Shown: positions 40,201-51,181 of the stretch, one piece after another | Position numbering within the stretch: position 1 is the stretch's first letter | How the letters are laid out: every line of letters begins with the position of its first letter | DNA from: Branchiostoma floridae | Lineage: Eukaryota; Chordata; Leptocardii; Amphioxiformes; Branchiostomatidae | Length of the DNA: 54,828 nucleotides | Reading direction: 5' to 3' | Assembly (NCBI RefSeq): GCF_000003815.2 | Contig: NC_049989.1 | Span: forward strand, 9,808,581 to 9,863,408 | The notes under the pieces: generated by a model | The model's input: the letters and a program-made list of their open reading frames with translations, nothing else | Databases searched by the model: none | Told to the model about the DNA's origin: nothing | Program-made: the position numbers and the translations under genes

Positions 40201-41120
40201 AAACAACTATGAAGACAGCTACCACTGGAAAAGTGTTGCATTATCATCTATCTCTATCTACTAGAGTCCATAAGGTGTTAACTATGGTATTTACACACGG
40301 TCTGCATTCGATATTGGAAATCAACACTTATGAGTCAAAAGTTGTGTGTGCGCGAATAACTTATGTATCAGACACAACCCTATATATCTCCCAGTTTTTT
40401 TGTTAAGGTCCCTAATAACGGCCTATGCTACCGACATCCCTTTTCGCGTGTATTTGTTATTTCAGTGATAAAAAAAGCATCCTTACACATAGACACGGAG
40501 TCGAAGTTTGGATCCGGCCCGCCCGGCCCGCCCGGCCCCTGGTTCTGTGCTAACTGTTCTGTCTCGATCTGCAGCATGGCGATCTCTTTCCTGGGACAAA
40601 ACAAGATATTATCATATAATCATCGTCCAAAAAAATCCGAAATTCAGCCTTAGTTGAGTACGAACTTCTGACTGCCTGTGCCTTCGTGAGTTTTCTTGGA
40701 AATTGACTCTTGTACGGTTGTAATGCCTGATGGGTGTACTGCCCTTCGTCAATTTTCGTCTTTCTTCCGTTGTTCGTCTTATTTTCCTTTCTTTAAGTCC
40801 ACCAATTTTTTTCCGTCGAAATAAAACGTGTCCCCATATCAGGTAGACATACCCATTCTCCCTGAGGTTTCTTAAACTTTCATTCTCCTGTTCCAAACTT
40901 TGCCCACTTCACATGGACCTCTGGGTGGACACCAGAGGCTTTGGGATGAACCTGGTACAATAGTTAATGTGCAGTATCTCTCGTGCTGTACGTACCTGAG
41001 ATCTACCAGCTGTTTCCTCTTCAGAAGCCGGTCCCGCTGGTGCTGCAGTATGGTGATCTCCCGGTCCAGCTCTGCCTCCTCAGGAGTCGCCTTCCCGCCT
41101 TTCTTCTTCCCGCGCAACAT
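22261..41120 (-). CDS. MyTH4-FERM protein, myosin-VII-type tail without visible motor
   Basis: Exons (minus): 41120-40996, 40590-40487, 40136-39972, 39506-39484, 36844-36749, 34270-34181, 33880-33827, 31546-31442, 31138-31019, 30415-30338, 29489-29298, 28779-28693, 28420-28209, 27731-27614, 27030-26899, 26379-26206, 25484-25357, 25005-24894, 24745-24578, 24047-23956, 23587-23417, 22755-22595, 22280-22261. All are GT-AG and in phase, giving 908 aa. Residues 14-62 look like a coiled coil; 63-320 are polar, Ser/Arg-rich linker; 325-567 are MyTH4; 570-895 are FERM; the end is EESAA. The MyTH4-FERM part resembles the first tail unit of myosin VII ([35 protein letters not shown]). MyTH4-FERM tails bind microtubules and cargo. 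No motor, IQ, SH3 or second unit is seen. A splice acceptor at 41131 lies just before the first ATG, so exons further right, even a motor, are possible. If the 39972 donor is skipped, the frame stops at 39931. Confidence 0.82.
22930..23127. mobile_element. MITE, copy 1 (TACTGTRAATGC ends)
   Basis: About 198 bp in an intron of the MyTH4-FERM gene. The left end is TACTGTGAATGCAGAAACTT and the right end reads as its inverted relative (CATTTACAGTA). The inside has repeated AAACCACCGTGAA motifs. It shares ends with the element at 41693-41946. TA at the edges suggests a mariner-type target, which is inference. Confidence 0.6.
25165..25212. repeat. 19-bp tandem repeat
   Basis: AGTAACGCAAGTAAACAGA is repeated about 2.5 times in tandem in the intron between the 25357 and 25005 exons. 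Confidence 0.75.
25802..25843 (+). repeat. Dispersed 42-bp repeat, copy 2
   Basis: Identical to 16441-16482. Here it extends right into CCGTCAATTGACGG, an inverted motif, up to about 25890. Confidence 0.7.
27177..27538. repeat. Interstitial telomere-like repeat tract
   Basis: About 360 bp of (TTAGGG)n with variants. It begins with perfect TTAGGG units, then blocks of GATAGG, then a homogeneous run of TAGGGC, then mixed GGTTAGGATTAGGG and finally GGGTTT units. It fills most of the 583-bp intron between MyTH4 exons 27731-27614 and 27030-26899. The G-rich strand is the plus strand, so the transcript of the host gene would carry the C-rich form. Confidence 0.9.
29112..29130. repeat. (AT)n microsatellite
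   Basis: Short run of alternating AT within an intron. Confidence 0.8.
32671..32696 (-). other. Possible 26-nt poison microexon
   Basis: Between the 33827 and 31546 exons, a T-rich acceptor (TTTTTGCAG) and a good donor (CAG|GTATGG) enclose 26 nt. Read in the host phase it gives KSSKK then TGA, so inclusion would end the protein before MyTH4. It is open only in another phase. It may be regulatory or chance. Confidence 0.25.
34271..36748. other. Intron of the MyTH4-FERM gene, no further features
   Basis: About 2.5 kb, AT-rich. I see no exon, RNA gene or defined repeat here. Confidence 0.5.
37160..37320. repeat. Diverged tandem motif
   Basis: The phrase CCACATGGTCATTGA with ATACA recurs at about 37170 and 37212, and a CCACCTGGTCATTG form near 37300, with related spacers (TAACCT, ACTTATA). 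An old, low-copy repeat in an intron. Confidence 0.45.
38101..38200 (+). repeat. tRNA-like / SINE relic
   Basis: An A-box-like stretch (TGGTGTAATGGTTAGGA at 38109-38125) and an intact B-box-like GTTCGAATCCC at 38178-38188 are about 55 nt apart. The ends do not pair into an acceptor stem, so this is not a working tRNA by eye. Confidence 0.35.
38925..39365. repeat. Degenerate ~150-bp tandem repeat
   Basis: Three diverged units share AATGTCAGTGAACA, an ACTACGCAA or ACTGCGCAA segment and a TATTTTC-CATGC segment. Spacing between units is roughly 150 bp. Located in the intron between the 39484 and 36844 exons. Confidence 0.5.
40487..41120 (-). other. Predicted coiled-coil N-terminus
   Basis: Two exons encode a heptad-like helix ([20 protein letters not shown] and [15 protein letters not shown]) followed by a Gly/Pro-rich hinge, which is the GC-rich run at 40515-40540. 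The leading residues are basic (RGKKKGGK). Confidence 0.7.
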
Positions 41121-41317
41121 CCTTACACTTCTGCAGGAATAAGTCGTATCAATGACCCTCGTACGTACATTACATTATAACACCTACTTCTTTGGATGAG
41201 TTGTGATACTACTACATTTTTTGGCCTGTTGTATTACATATTTGTAAAGGGCTTCTATGCCGCTGAATAGAGATGCTTGCCTTTTATGCCGTTATAGTTC
41301 TATTGCCGGCGTCAGCA

Positions 41318-41459
41318 GTAGCACGTTCATCATTATCATCACCTTTATCACCATCTTAATCATTATCATCATCATCGTTGCTATGATTATAATCATTATC
41401 ATCGCTTTTATCATTATCATCATTACCATCGTCATTATCATCATTATTATCATCATCCT
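41318..41459. repeat. (ATC/ATT)n simple repeat
   Basis: About 140 bp of interrupted CATTATCAT units. The hydrophobic reading frame through it is a low-complexity artefact. Confidence 0.9.
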
Positions 41460-41692
41460 GAAACAAAAGGTAGGAAAGACCCTTAATTCTCACTTTGACC
41501 TGTTAAGATTACGGTCCACAACTCGTCAACGTGCAAAGTGTAAGAATGAGCACTGCCAGACCGAACCCTTTTTAAAAGAATTATCCGAAAAAAATCCTTT
41601 TCATTGGGACAAACCACTTCTTTGTTTCTTTAATTTTTATATATATAGGGTTATATATCGGTACACTATACGGATAAAATTTCTCAGGGATA

Positions 41693-41946
41693 TACTGTAA
41701 ATGCATTTAAGTTTCGCGGGATTTACTTTCGCTTTAGCAGGAAAATGGAGTGTTCGCGGTAGCGCCATAGACTGCGGTCACATACTATAATGGAAAAATG
41801 TTCGCTGGGGATTCAAGTATTCATGTTGTAAATGTCAGCACAGCTGCTAATGATGAGGTGTGGTCACAGCATAGATAAAAAAAAGTTCGTAGTGAAGTTG
41901 TCACCGCAAACAGTAAATCACCGCGAACATTTCTGCATTTACAGTA
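41693..41946. mobile_element. MITE, copy 2 (TACTGTAAATGC ends)
   Basis: 254 bp with inverted ends: left TACTGTAAATGCATTTAAGT, right the inverse of TACTGTAAATGCAGAAATGT. The sub-terminal GTTCGCGG also inverts. A TA lies at each edge. The right arm, inverted, closely matches the left arm of the copy at 22930-23127, so both belong to one family. Confidence 0.75.
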
Positions 41947-42449
41947 TCCGGACCTGAACGTTAAGTGCACCTTTACCTGTAACAATGTAAGACACTGGTG
42001 GAAGTCGATTCAAAAGGAAAACCAACAAGACTGGCAATAAAAATGTATTATTGCCATGACGACGATTGAGGGTACAACAATACAGCTCAAATCAGAAATA
42101 GACTGGAACTTCCCTGTCGCACTATCCCTGGCACAATATACTAGCCCACCTGTAACATAAACCTACAGCCAGCAGAAATGAACTATCCCCGGTACAGCAC
42201 AATAATGGTCTGCCAGTGACCTAAACCTACAGCTGAGCACAACAGAAGTATTTCCTGTCTGCCTGTGGTGTATGGCTTGAACAAGCTCTAGAAAAGAAAA
42301 TGTATCCTTCATAACATAACATAACAACCAAGACAACGTGATCCATTGTGCAGAGTTCCCTGTCTAGTTTCAAAGGACAAATTCCTCCAGGGAGCAAGTG
42401 TGACCTACATTCCACCATTGCATACCAGAGATACATCTGGAACAGATTT

Positions 42450-42470
42450 GGGGGGGGGGGGGGGGGGGGG
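42450..42470 (+). repeat. Poly-G run
   Basis: Twenty-one consecutive G. Could form G-quadruplex structures; the length may be imprecise in the assembly. Confidence 0.9.
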
Positions 42471-43199
42471 AGGGCTTGCATACCCAGCATACTGCATTCC
42501 TGTGGAAATGCCTGTGCAATTCCTAGAATTTTTGCAGACTGAATGCAATATATACCACTTGACGACTCCCCTGAGGCGTCGTCAAAAATAGACAAAGTCC
42601 GTCACAAAGACATCAATTTTCGATTAAGAAAGACAGTTATGCAAGTTGCACGTAACTAACAAATACTGGCCAAACAAACTTGTGTGGGTTTTAGTCTGTA
42701 CCGGTTGTATCTGTACCTAGTATTTTCACAACCCTGTTCCAAACTGTGGCATTGTGTATCCCAGCTGGTTCAGACGGAAAAATATTGTTGATGCTTTGGC
42801 CGATAAATCTAGATTTGTTATTCCAAAGACGGACATTCCTTTATAACAATACGCCCGAACTCGCTCCGTGTGAGGAGCATGAAAAATTCATAGCTTATGC
42901 CATCTTCAATCGTAAATTGTCATGATATGTGCAATTTATAGTGACACTGCACGCATCGGCGTGATGACCAACAACACATCTGCACTGTTTCAAAGGATAC
43001 AAAAAACAACAACACTACGGCCATACATAAAAATATGGACCTTGAAAATAGGCTTTAATCAATCAATGCAAATACATTATAAAGAGACAACTTATATCAT
43101 GACTTTGTTTTTAAAAGTAAGCCAATGCGTAAAAGCCGAATTTGAGCTTTCAGTGGACCAAAAATCGCAGCACCAATATCCAAAACAGGCGCCGCCAGT

Positions 43200-43251
43200 C
43201 AAATATCTGCATGTTAAGTAATTTAAAAATTACTTTGCACGCAGATATTTG
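43200..43251. repeat. Short perfect-centre hairpin
   Basis: Two 25-nt arms (CAAATATCTGC... and its inverse) pair at 22 of 25 positions with only two bases between them. The loop is too small for a typical microRNA precursor. Confidence 0.6.
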
Positions 43252-46200
43252 CATTACATTGTACGTTGTGTTTTCCTTCAATATTGTAAAGCCTTGAATC
43301 TACATCTACTGTTAGCACATGGCTAGTTGTATTACACAATATACTCGAACCTCGTTGCCTCACATTGTAATCGTTGCAATTATTGCGCAATAAACTTTGA
43401 CTATCATTTTGTCCATCACTAACACATAAGTGATCATGATGTACACAATTAAGTTAAAATTTGTCGGTGGCACCAATGTAAATAGCCTATACGTACACGG
43501 CAGTATTGTACAGGTAAATCAGACAAAGATTGTAGACAAGATAAGGTAGTGATGTTCTTTATCTGTCGCGTATGAGTGGTTATAACCAAATCCTTCAAAC
43601 AGTAATCGATATTTGGAGATGTGAATCTGCTTTTCTAGAGAAACGACACGTTTTTAAGTCAAAGTGAAGAAAGAAGTCCTGTAATACCCATTTCTTAAGG
43701 CCCGCTAGAACACATCTTAGATGTATGCCCTAAGGCGTACTGCTTCAAAAGTCCAGTCAAACCTTCACACGATTATATTCCTTACTTACACAATGGGAGG
43801 GATCAGATGGGATAGTCCGGTACTTTACTTGTGCAGATGAATGAATAACGAACAGCAAACGCAAAGAACATTCAATCTTCTGACCTTAAGAATAATCCAT
43901 ACAATGTACATGTACACAAAAGTCTTTTTCAGTGCCGTTTGCGCTATGAATTTCAGTGGATTTTGTTAAGATTTGAATGAACGAATAAATAGCTTGTTGC
44001 GAACGTACTTTGTGGCATGATGGCTAAAACCATGCCATGTACTTATGGTGATTTTACATTTAGCATGATCCCAAAATTCCAAGTGTATCTTTGTTACAGG
44101 TACTAAAGGGTCTACAACTAATCCTTGCAACGAAACAATCAAGCCTTTATTTGAATTTAAAGAAAACTTCACATTTGACTGAAAGTGAACGTTTAAAAGC
44201 ATGATGTTTAGACACAGTTTCGCATAATAGTTTAAAGTATACTTTGTTACTAAGTTTAACAGTAAGAGATTTGTATGGCTGTGTCTTGATTAAATTTCCC
44301 CATGTGACGTTATGTAGAAATGGTGTATTTTTGCGTAACAAAAGAAGAAATGAATTCTCTCTTTTTTCTAGGGCACAATGATACACCTGAAAAGTCTTGT
44401 TTACAGACAACAGCGTAGTTGTTTATAAATAGATTTGAATGAAATACTGTCTCTCACACCATGCCCAACGAATTCCGGTATTCATTTGACCTGAGAGATC
44501 TTTTCATTTATTTCCAATACACACAAATTTACATGATTCTATTTCTAAATAGTATTATTTTTTTTTGTATAATCTGGAGTGGCGTCGATGAGGACAAACA
44601 ATATTAAAAACAAACAAAACAGAAAGATATCAAACGCAAATATATAGCAACCGAGCTAAATATAGAAACGCCAAGATTGAAAGTGTCGTAATTTCAAAAG
44701 CAAATGTATGCATGTCAAAAAAACATTTAAATTTTTCACCTAAGCCTCTGCATGGTGTTACGTTTGAATCTGAAAAATACCGGTGTCAAGTGAGAAGTTC
44801 GAGTTGAGAGATGATGACTTCTGATATCATGCCCCTTTGTCATTGGTTCACAGAAGGCGCAAATAAAGCTTGCCTGACGTCATAAGTCCGTAAAATCTAG
44901 GTGTCTTTCGTATGACCTTTCTCACGACCTTCTTGTGTAGTGGTAATTTCAGCACTGAATGTAAATTATCAGATTTAATATCTATGACCTCAAAACAATA
45001 TTCGAAACATCTAATAAACTATTATGTCTTTAAGACTTTGAAATGTAGCGATGAAAAAATCAAAGATAGTGCGCTATTTTCCTCCTACGATTTTGTCTTT
45101 GGTTATGTTGTGGTGAAAGAAATAATGCCCTTCAAATAAAAGCAATGTTAGCAATCATGAGAAGCGCTAGTTGACAGCCTGAGTGTACACCAGGCCGGCG
45201 GGCCGTAGTGTCATTCAGTGTTTGTCCCAAAAGTAGACCAAAACTGGCCTCAAGTCAAACCGGTATTCTGTACAACTATAATCAGTCGCTACATCAGACA
45301 AATCGTCCTACTGTACAGTTACAGTTGTGTAACTCTACCCATGGCAAAACAACGGTATTTAGATTTATGTACAAAATGCCCTACCTCTCCTGCACACTGT
45401 TCTGACGGTATGGTACTGTCGTCTGAAAATGACGTCACCAAGCTCACAGCTGCACGTTGCGCTAGAAACTAGTATCCATATGTAGATTATATGGAAAGTT
45501 CCCCACGGTTTGTTGATATCCGAAAATCTGGAGTATTTCCAACGTGTGTTGTCTAGTCACGAAGCCCTGACACGGGCCTGTCGCTTGTTTATAGTTCGAG
45601 TTGTCTTGGCGATGACTTCCAGCTATCCGTGGTGATACAGGAACAAATCGCGCAGAATATCCTTTCTGTCAGACTCTCAGCTCGCTGTTTTAGATCCTTT
45701 GGGATGGAGATTCGTCCCGAATGCCCTGCCAGTCGTCCTGACCACCAGTGTATCGTCCCCAAGACACTGGTTTGAATCTCCACCGCGCAGAATCAAGTCA
45801 GCTCCGTCGGTGCGTGACCCACAAAACAGGTTGGACGGGGTCATCCCGATCACGGAGTGTGAAAGGGCCACACACACCCATGCGTCACTTCTGACGAAGC
45901 TTGTCGTGGGAAAACCTACTTTTCCCTCACAGACCTTTTAAGTGCTGTAGGCTTATATCTTGGTTTGTGATTTTCCGATTTGGGTCAGTTTATTTGATGC
46001 CTATGCGAGTGAAAACCAATTAGACGAATTGAAAATTGAGAAACAGTGCTTCCTCCCCAAATAAACGCCGGCTGCTCTTGGAAGATATGCGAAGGAGGCT
46101 AAGAATACTATTTCAGTGTCTATCACACTCTTTGCGAAAAACTAAGAAAATATTACTAATTGCATACGTAATTGGCAATTTAATTACCTGAAACGACCTA

Positions 46201-46279
46201 GCATTTTTCGACGCGGTGGGATGCGATGCGTAATTTTCGGGCAAATTATGCAGCCTATTTCACCAATCTTTACACTTTT

Positions 46280-46317
46280 GAGTCTGGTTGAGAGTCTGGT
46301 TGAGAGTCTGGTTGAGA
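46280..46317. repeat. 12-bp tandem repeat
   Basis: GAGTCTGGTTGA occurs three times in a row. Confidence 0.85.
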
Positions 46318-46924
46318 CAAGCACATGCACTTTCGACCAAAACAATCAAGAAGATTTAACTAAGTTTGAAACAATGAATTGATGAAGGTATACTATTAGT
46401 AGTTTCATTTTGCTGTCATTATAAATACCTAGGCACTACGAACAATATAAGGCATGAATTAATGATGTCGTTTTTGTTACCACCGTTGTCGAGATGTCAG
46501 ATTATGATAAATGCGTTTTGATATAAAAAGAAGATCAAACAAAAGAAACGGGAAGCAATTTTAAGCATTTCCGACCTTCAGGTATCGTCCCTAGGGACGC
46601 AGGCATAAAACAGATACTGAAAGTCCGTGACTAGAGCCTGTATCCTGTTCAATAACCTTCGGGAAGAAGCTCGAGGTCAATGACCTCAGACAAGGGGTCC
46701 TGTCTATATTTTGTCTGGTGTGTTCTCAGCTTCAATTCTATATGACTTTGATGGGTTTTGACATATTTATAGTTATTGAGGTTTTGTTATCATGTCCCAA
46801 CTACCACCTCAACGTATTTCATGTGTTATGTTTGCAACATAGTTACTCCATCAATACTTCGTCAGGCAACAAAACTTTCATACCACGACGTTTTTACCTT
46901 CGCCAAGAAGGTTATGTTTTCGGT

Positions 46925-46948
46925 AGCGCGCGCGCGCGCGTGTGTGTA
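46925..46948. repeat. (CG)n-(TG)n microsatellite
   Basis: Alternating GC followed by TG, a Z-DNA-prone sequence, followed by a G-rich stretch. Confidence 0.85.
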
Positions 46949-47289
46949 AGGGGGGAGGGATGTGTGTAGAGGACCACCATAACTCGAGAACGCCTGAGTG
47001 GCTTGTAATGATATTTGGTATGTGGGTAGGTCTCGATGAGACTTGGAAACGATTAGATTTTGGGCCTCCTAGCGGCTTGTTATGGTACTACAGCGGAACG
47101 TTCGGGTTTGATATCTCGAGTTCTGAACATGCTGTGGTCATGATTTTTGAGTGGAAGACAGCTCTTGATGTCGAAGGTAAGTTGTGTAGGGTTGTGCCCA
47201 CTAGCGGCATGTTTTGGAACTGCAGGGCAGGTTTAGTGTCAGATTTTAAAAGGGAATAACTCAAGAAGGGGTTAACGGATTGTTATGAT

Positions 47290-47983
47290 TTTTGGTATGT
47301 GGGGAGTTGTTTGTTGCAATCCGTTTCCGGATTGCATGCGTTGTTGCCGACTTAATAGCGTTTGAAGTTAACCACATCTAACCTCAAACTAAAATTCGGA
47401 TTTTTAAAAATTGTTCGAAAAAAGCAAACCATGATATCATTAGAAAGGTCTCTTGGTTGGGAGTTGTTTGGTGAAATCCGTTTCCAGATTGTATGCGTCT
47501 TTGCGAGTTATTAGGATTTGAAGTTAACCACATCTAACCTCAACCTAAAATTGGGATTTTTGAAAAGTGTTTGAAATAGGGAAACCATGGTATCATAGAA
47601 AAGGTCTCTTTGTGGGGAGTTGTTTGGTGAAATCCGTTTCCGGATTGCTTGCGTTGTTGCCGACTTAATAGCGTTTGAAGTTAACCACATCAAACCTCAA
47701 CCTAAAATTGGGATTTTTACGAAGTGTTCGAAAAAGGCAAACCATGATATCATTAGAAAGGTCTCTTGGTGGGGAGTAGTTTGGTGAAATCCGTTTCCAG
47801 ATTGGATGCGTCTTTGCGGAGTTATTAGCATTTGAAGTTAACCACATCTAACCTCAACCTAAAATCGGGATTTTTGAAAAGTATTTGAAATAGGGAAACC
47901 ATGGTATCATTGGAAAGGTACCTTTGTGGGGAGTTGTTTGGTGAAATCCGTTTCGAGATTGTACGCGTCTATGCAGAGTTATA
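47290..47983 (+). repeat. ~157-bp satellite, forward block 1
   Basis: The marker AAGTTAACCACATC recurs at 47365, 47521, 47678 and 47835, spacing 156-157 bp. Two monomer types alternate here: one with CGTCTTTGCGGAGTTATT, the other with CGTTGTTGCCGACTTAAT. Confidence 0.9.
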
Positions 47984-48569
47984 NNNNNNNNNNNNNNNNN
48001 NNNNNNNNNNNNNNNNNNNNNNNNNNNNNNNNNNNNNNNNNNNNNNNNNNNNNNNNNNNNNNNNNNNNNNNNNNNNNNNNNNNNNNNNNNNNNNNNNNNN
48101 NNNNNNNNNNNNNNNNNNNNNNNNNNNNNNNNNNNNNNNNNNNNNNNNNNNNNNNNNNNNNNNNNNNNNNNNNNNNNNNNNNNNNNNNNNNNNNNNNNNN
48201 NNNNNNNNNNNNNNNNNNNNNNNNNNNNNNNNNNNNNNNNNNNNNNNNNNNNNNNNNNNNNNNNNNNNNNNNNNNNNNNNNNNNNNNNNNNNNNNNNNNN
48301 NNNNNNNNNNNNNNNNNNNNNNNNNNNNNNNNNNNNNNNNNNNNNNNNNNNNNNNNNNNNNNNNNNNNNNNNNNNNNNNNNNNNNNNNNNNNNNNNNNNN
48401 NNNNNNNNNNNNNNNNNNNNNNNNNNNNNNNNNNNNNNNNNNNNNNNNNNNNNNNNNNNNNNNNNNNNNNNNNNNNNNNNNNNNNNNNNNNNNNNNNNNN
48501 NNNNNNNNNNNNNNNNNNNNNNNNNNNNNNNNNNNNNNNNNNNNNNNNNNNNNNNNNNNNNNNNNNNNN
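47984..48569. other. Assembly gap (586 N)
   Basis: Run of N inside the satellite/dispersed element. Confidence 0.99.
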
Positions 48570-49235
48570 CATGGGATTTTCATGATTCTTGGTATGTAGG
48601 TACCTTAGACAATGTTGTACAAGATGAGATACCAATTATACAAAATAGGAGTAAATTTCCATAATTCATGAGAATATTCTATCATGGCAGTTTTTTCAAT
48701 GTATCTCTTGTCCCGGACATGATATAGTCTTGACATTTGGGTGGCAGATTTCAGCCCCCTAACATGTAATTTCGGAACTGCAGGGGCATTTTTGTCAAGA
48801 CATTCCAAAGTGGATAACTGCAGAAAGGATTGACGGATTGGCATCATTTTAGGGGTGCAGGTAGCTTGGGCAAAGGTGTTCATAATGATATACATGTTAT
48901 GCAAATGAGGACCTTATTTGCATAATTAATGAGGAAATTGTATAATACCATTATTACTAATAACTGGACTTCAATAAATGTAACACTTATTAATTATGAT
49001 AGATGGAATATAAGTAGATACCAAATATGGTAATGAGGAACTTATTTGCATAATTCAAGTAAAAATTGCAAAGCCGCTTTAAGTCTAATGATTGGAATTT
49101 TATACTTGTGACATGTGTACGTTAGTCAATGATGAACAGCAACACGCATAAATTATGTTAATGTCTTAGTCAATTGCATGAAATTTACAAAAGCTCTAAA
49201 TTTTCATGGAGGTATGAGGTCGCCGAACTCTAGTT

Positions 49236-49623
49236 TGCATTTGAATTTAACCACATCTAACCTCAACCTAAAATTGGAATTCTTAAAAGGTGTCCGAAAA
49301 AGGCAAACCATGATATCATTAGAAAGGTCTCTTGGTGGGGAGTTGTTTGGTGAAATCCGTTTCCAGATTTGATGCGTCTTTGCGGAGTTATTAACATTTT
49401 AAGTTATCTACCACATCTAACCTCAACCTGAAATTGGGATTTTTGAAAAGTGTTTGAAATAGGGAAACCATGGTATCATAGAAAAGGTCTCTTTGTGGGG
49501 AGTTGTTTGTTGCAATCCGTTTCCGGATTGCATGCGTTGTTGCCGACTTATTAGCGATTGAAGTTAACCACATCTAACCTCAACCTAAAATTGGGATTTC
49601 TGAAAATTGAAAAGTGTTTGAAA
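49236..49623 (+). repeat. ~157-bp satellite, forward block 2
   Basis: Same monomers and orientation as block 1, starting directly after the dispersed element's right end and cut by a gap. Confidence 0.9.
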
Positions 49624-50354
49624 NNNNNNNNNNNNNNNNNNNNNNNNNNNNNNNNNNNNNNNNNNNNNNNNNNNNNNNNNNNNNNNNNNNNNNNNNNNNN
49701 NNNNNNNNNNNNNNNNNNNNNNNNNNNNNNNNNNNNNNNNNNNNNNNNNNNNNNNNNNNNNNNNNNNNNNNNNNNNNNNNNNNNNNNNNNNNNNNNNNNN
49801 NNNNNNNNNNNNNNNNNNNNNNNNNNNNNNNNNNNNNNNNNNNNNNNNNNNNNNNNNNNNNNNNNNNNNNNNNNNNNNNNNNNNNNNNNNNNNNNNNNNN
49901 NNNNNNNNNNNNNNNNNNNNNNNNNNNNNNNNNNNNNNNNNNNNNNNNNNNNNNNNNNNNNNNNNNNNNNNNNNNNNNNNNNNNNNNNNNNNNNNNNNNN
50001 NNNNNNNNNNNNNNNNNNNNNNNNNNNNNNNNNNNNNNNNNNNNNNNNNNNNNNNNNNNNNNNNNNNNNNNNNNNNNNNNNNNNNNNNNNNNNNNNNNNN
50101 NNNNNNNNNNNNNNNNNNNNNNNNNNNNNNNNNNNNNNNNNNNNNNNNNNNNNNNNNNNNNNNNNNNNNNNNNNNNNNNNNNNNNNNNNNNNNNNNNNNN
50201 NNNNNNNNNNNNNNNNNNNNNNNNNNNNNNNNNNNNNNNNNNNNNNNNNNNNNNNNNNNNNNNNNNNNNNNNNNNNNNNNNNNNNNNNNNNNNNNNNNNN
50301 NNNNNNNNNNNNNNNNNNNNNNNNNNNNNNNNNNNNNNNNNNNNNNNNNNNNNN
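49624..50354. other. Assembly gap (731 N)
   Basis: Run of N; the satellite is in opposite orientation on its two sides. Confidence 0.99.
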
Positions 50355-51081
50355 CAATTTTTAGGTAGAGGGTTAGATGTGGGTTAAACTTCAAACGTAG
50401 ATATCTCCGCAAAGACGCCATACAATCCGGAAACGGTTTGCAACAAACAACTCCCCACAAAGAGACCTTTCTTATGATATCATGGTTTGCCTTTTTCGGA
50501 CACTTTTGAAAAATCCCAATTTTCGGTTGAGGTTAGATGTGGTTAACTTCAAATGCTAATAACTCCGCAAAGACGCATACAATCTAGAAACGGATTTCAC
50601 CAAACAACTCCCCACAAAGAGATCTTTCTAATGAGATCATGGTTTGCCTTTTTCGAACACTTCGTAAAAATCCCAATTTGAGGTAGAGGCTAGATGTGGT
50701 TAACTTCAAACGCTAGTAAATCGGCATCAACTCCCCAAAAAGAGACCATTGCTATGATACCATGGTTCCCCTATTACAAACACTTTTCAAAAATCCCAAT
50801 TTTAGGTTGAGGTTAGATGTGGTTGACTTCAAATCCTAATAACTCCGCATAGACGCATAAAATCTGGAAACGGATTTCACCAAACAACTCCCCACAAAGA
50901 GATCTTTCTAATGATACCTTGGTTTGCCTTTTTCGGACACTTTGTAAAAATCCCAATTTCAGATAGAGGTAAGATGTGGTTAACTTCAAACGCTAATAAC
51001 TCCGAAAAGACGCATGCAATCTGGAAACGGATTTCACCAAACAACTCCCCACAAAGATACCTTTCTAATGATATCATGGCT
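50355..51081 (-). repeat. ~157-bp satellite, reversed block
   Basis: Monomers now read as the reverse complement (TAGATGTGGTTAACTTCAAA, then CTCCGCAAAGACGCAT). Confidence 0.9.
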
Positions 51082-51181
51082 NNNNNNNNNNNNNNNNNNN
51101 NNNNNNNNNNNNNNNNNNNNNNNNNNNNNNNNNNNNNNNNNNNNNNNNNNNNNNNNNNNNNNNNNNNNNNNNNNNNNNNNN
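51082..51181. other. Assembly gap of exactly 100 N
   Basis: A 100-N run is the usual placeholder for a gap of unknown size. Satellite orientation changes across it. Confidence 0.97.

Larger units (their letters stand above)
41131..46895. other. Region without recognisable genes
   Basis: No exon with family similarity was found on either strand. Contents are the simple repeats, MITE and hairpin listed separately. A more GC-rich patch at about 45680-45900 keeps several frames open but matches nothing I know. The region may be a 5' intron or promoter of the minus-strand MyTH4-FERM gene. Confidence 0.5.
46896..49236 (+). mobile_element. Dispersed repeat element holding satellite monomers
   Basis: The left side starts CTTCGCCAAGAAGGTTATGT and runs through a (CG)n/(GT)n tract at 46925-46948. 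Phrases such as ATAACTCGAGAACGCCTGAG, TGGTATGTGGGTAGG and later ATAACTCAAGAAGGGGTTAAC recur through the body. The right side ends GGAGGTATGAGGTCGCCGAA and TCTAGTT. I know this kind of paired end from repeats common in marine animal genomes; the name is not certain. Satellite monomers lie inside (about 47290-47983) and again right after the end. Confidence 0.45.

Noticed and set aside
41257-41700. 147-codon frame with a long Ile-rich run
   Set aside because: It is the translation of the (ATC/ATT)n repeat and its flank, with no family similarity.
42227-42595. 122-codon minus-strand frame with a proline run
   Set aside because: The proline run is the poly-G tract read on the other strand; nothing else is protein-like.
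43200-43251. microRNA precursor
   Set aside because: The loop is two bases and total length 52 nt, too short for a normal precursor.
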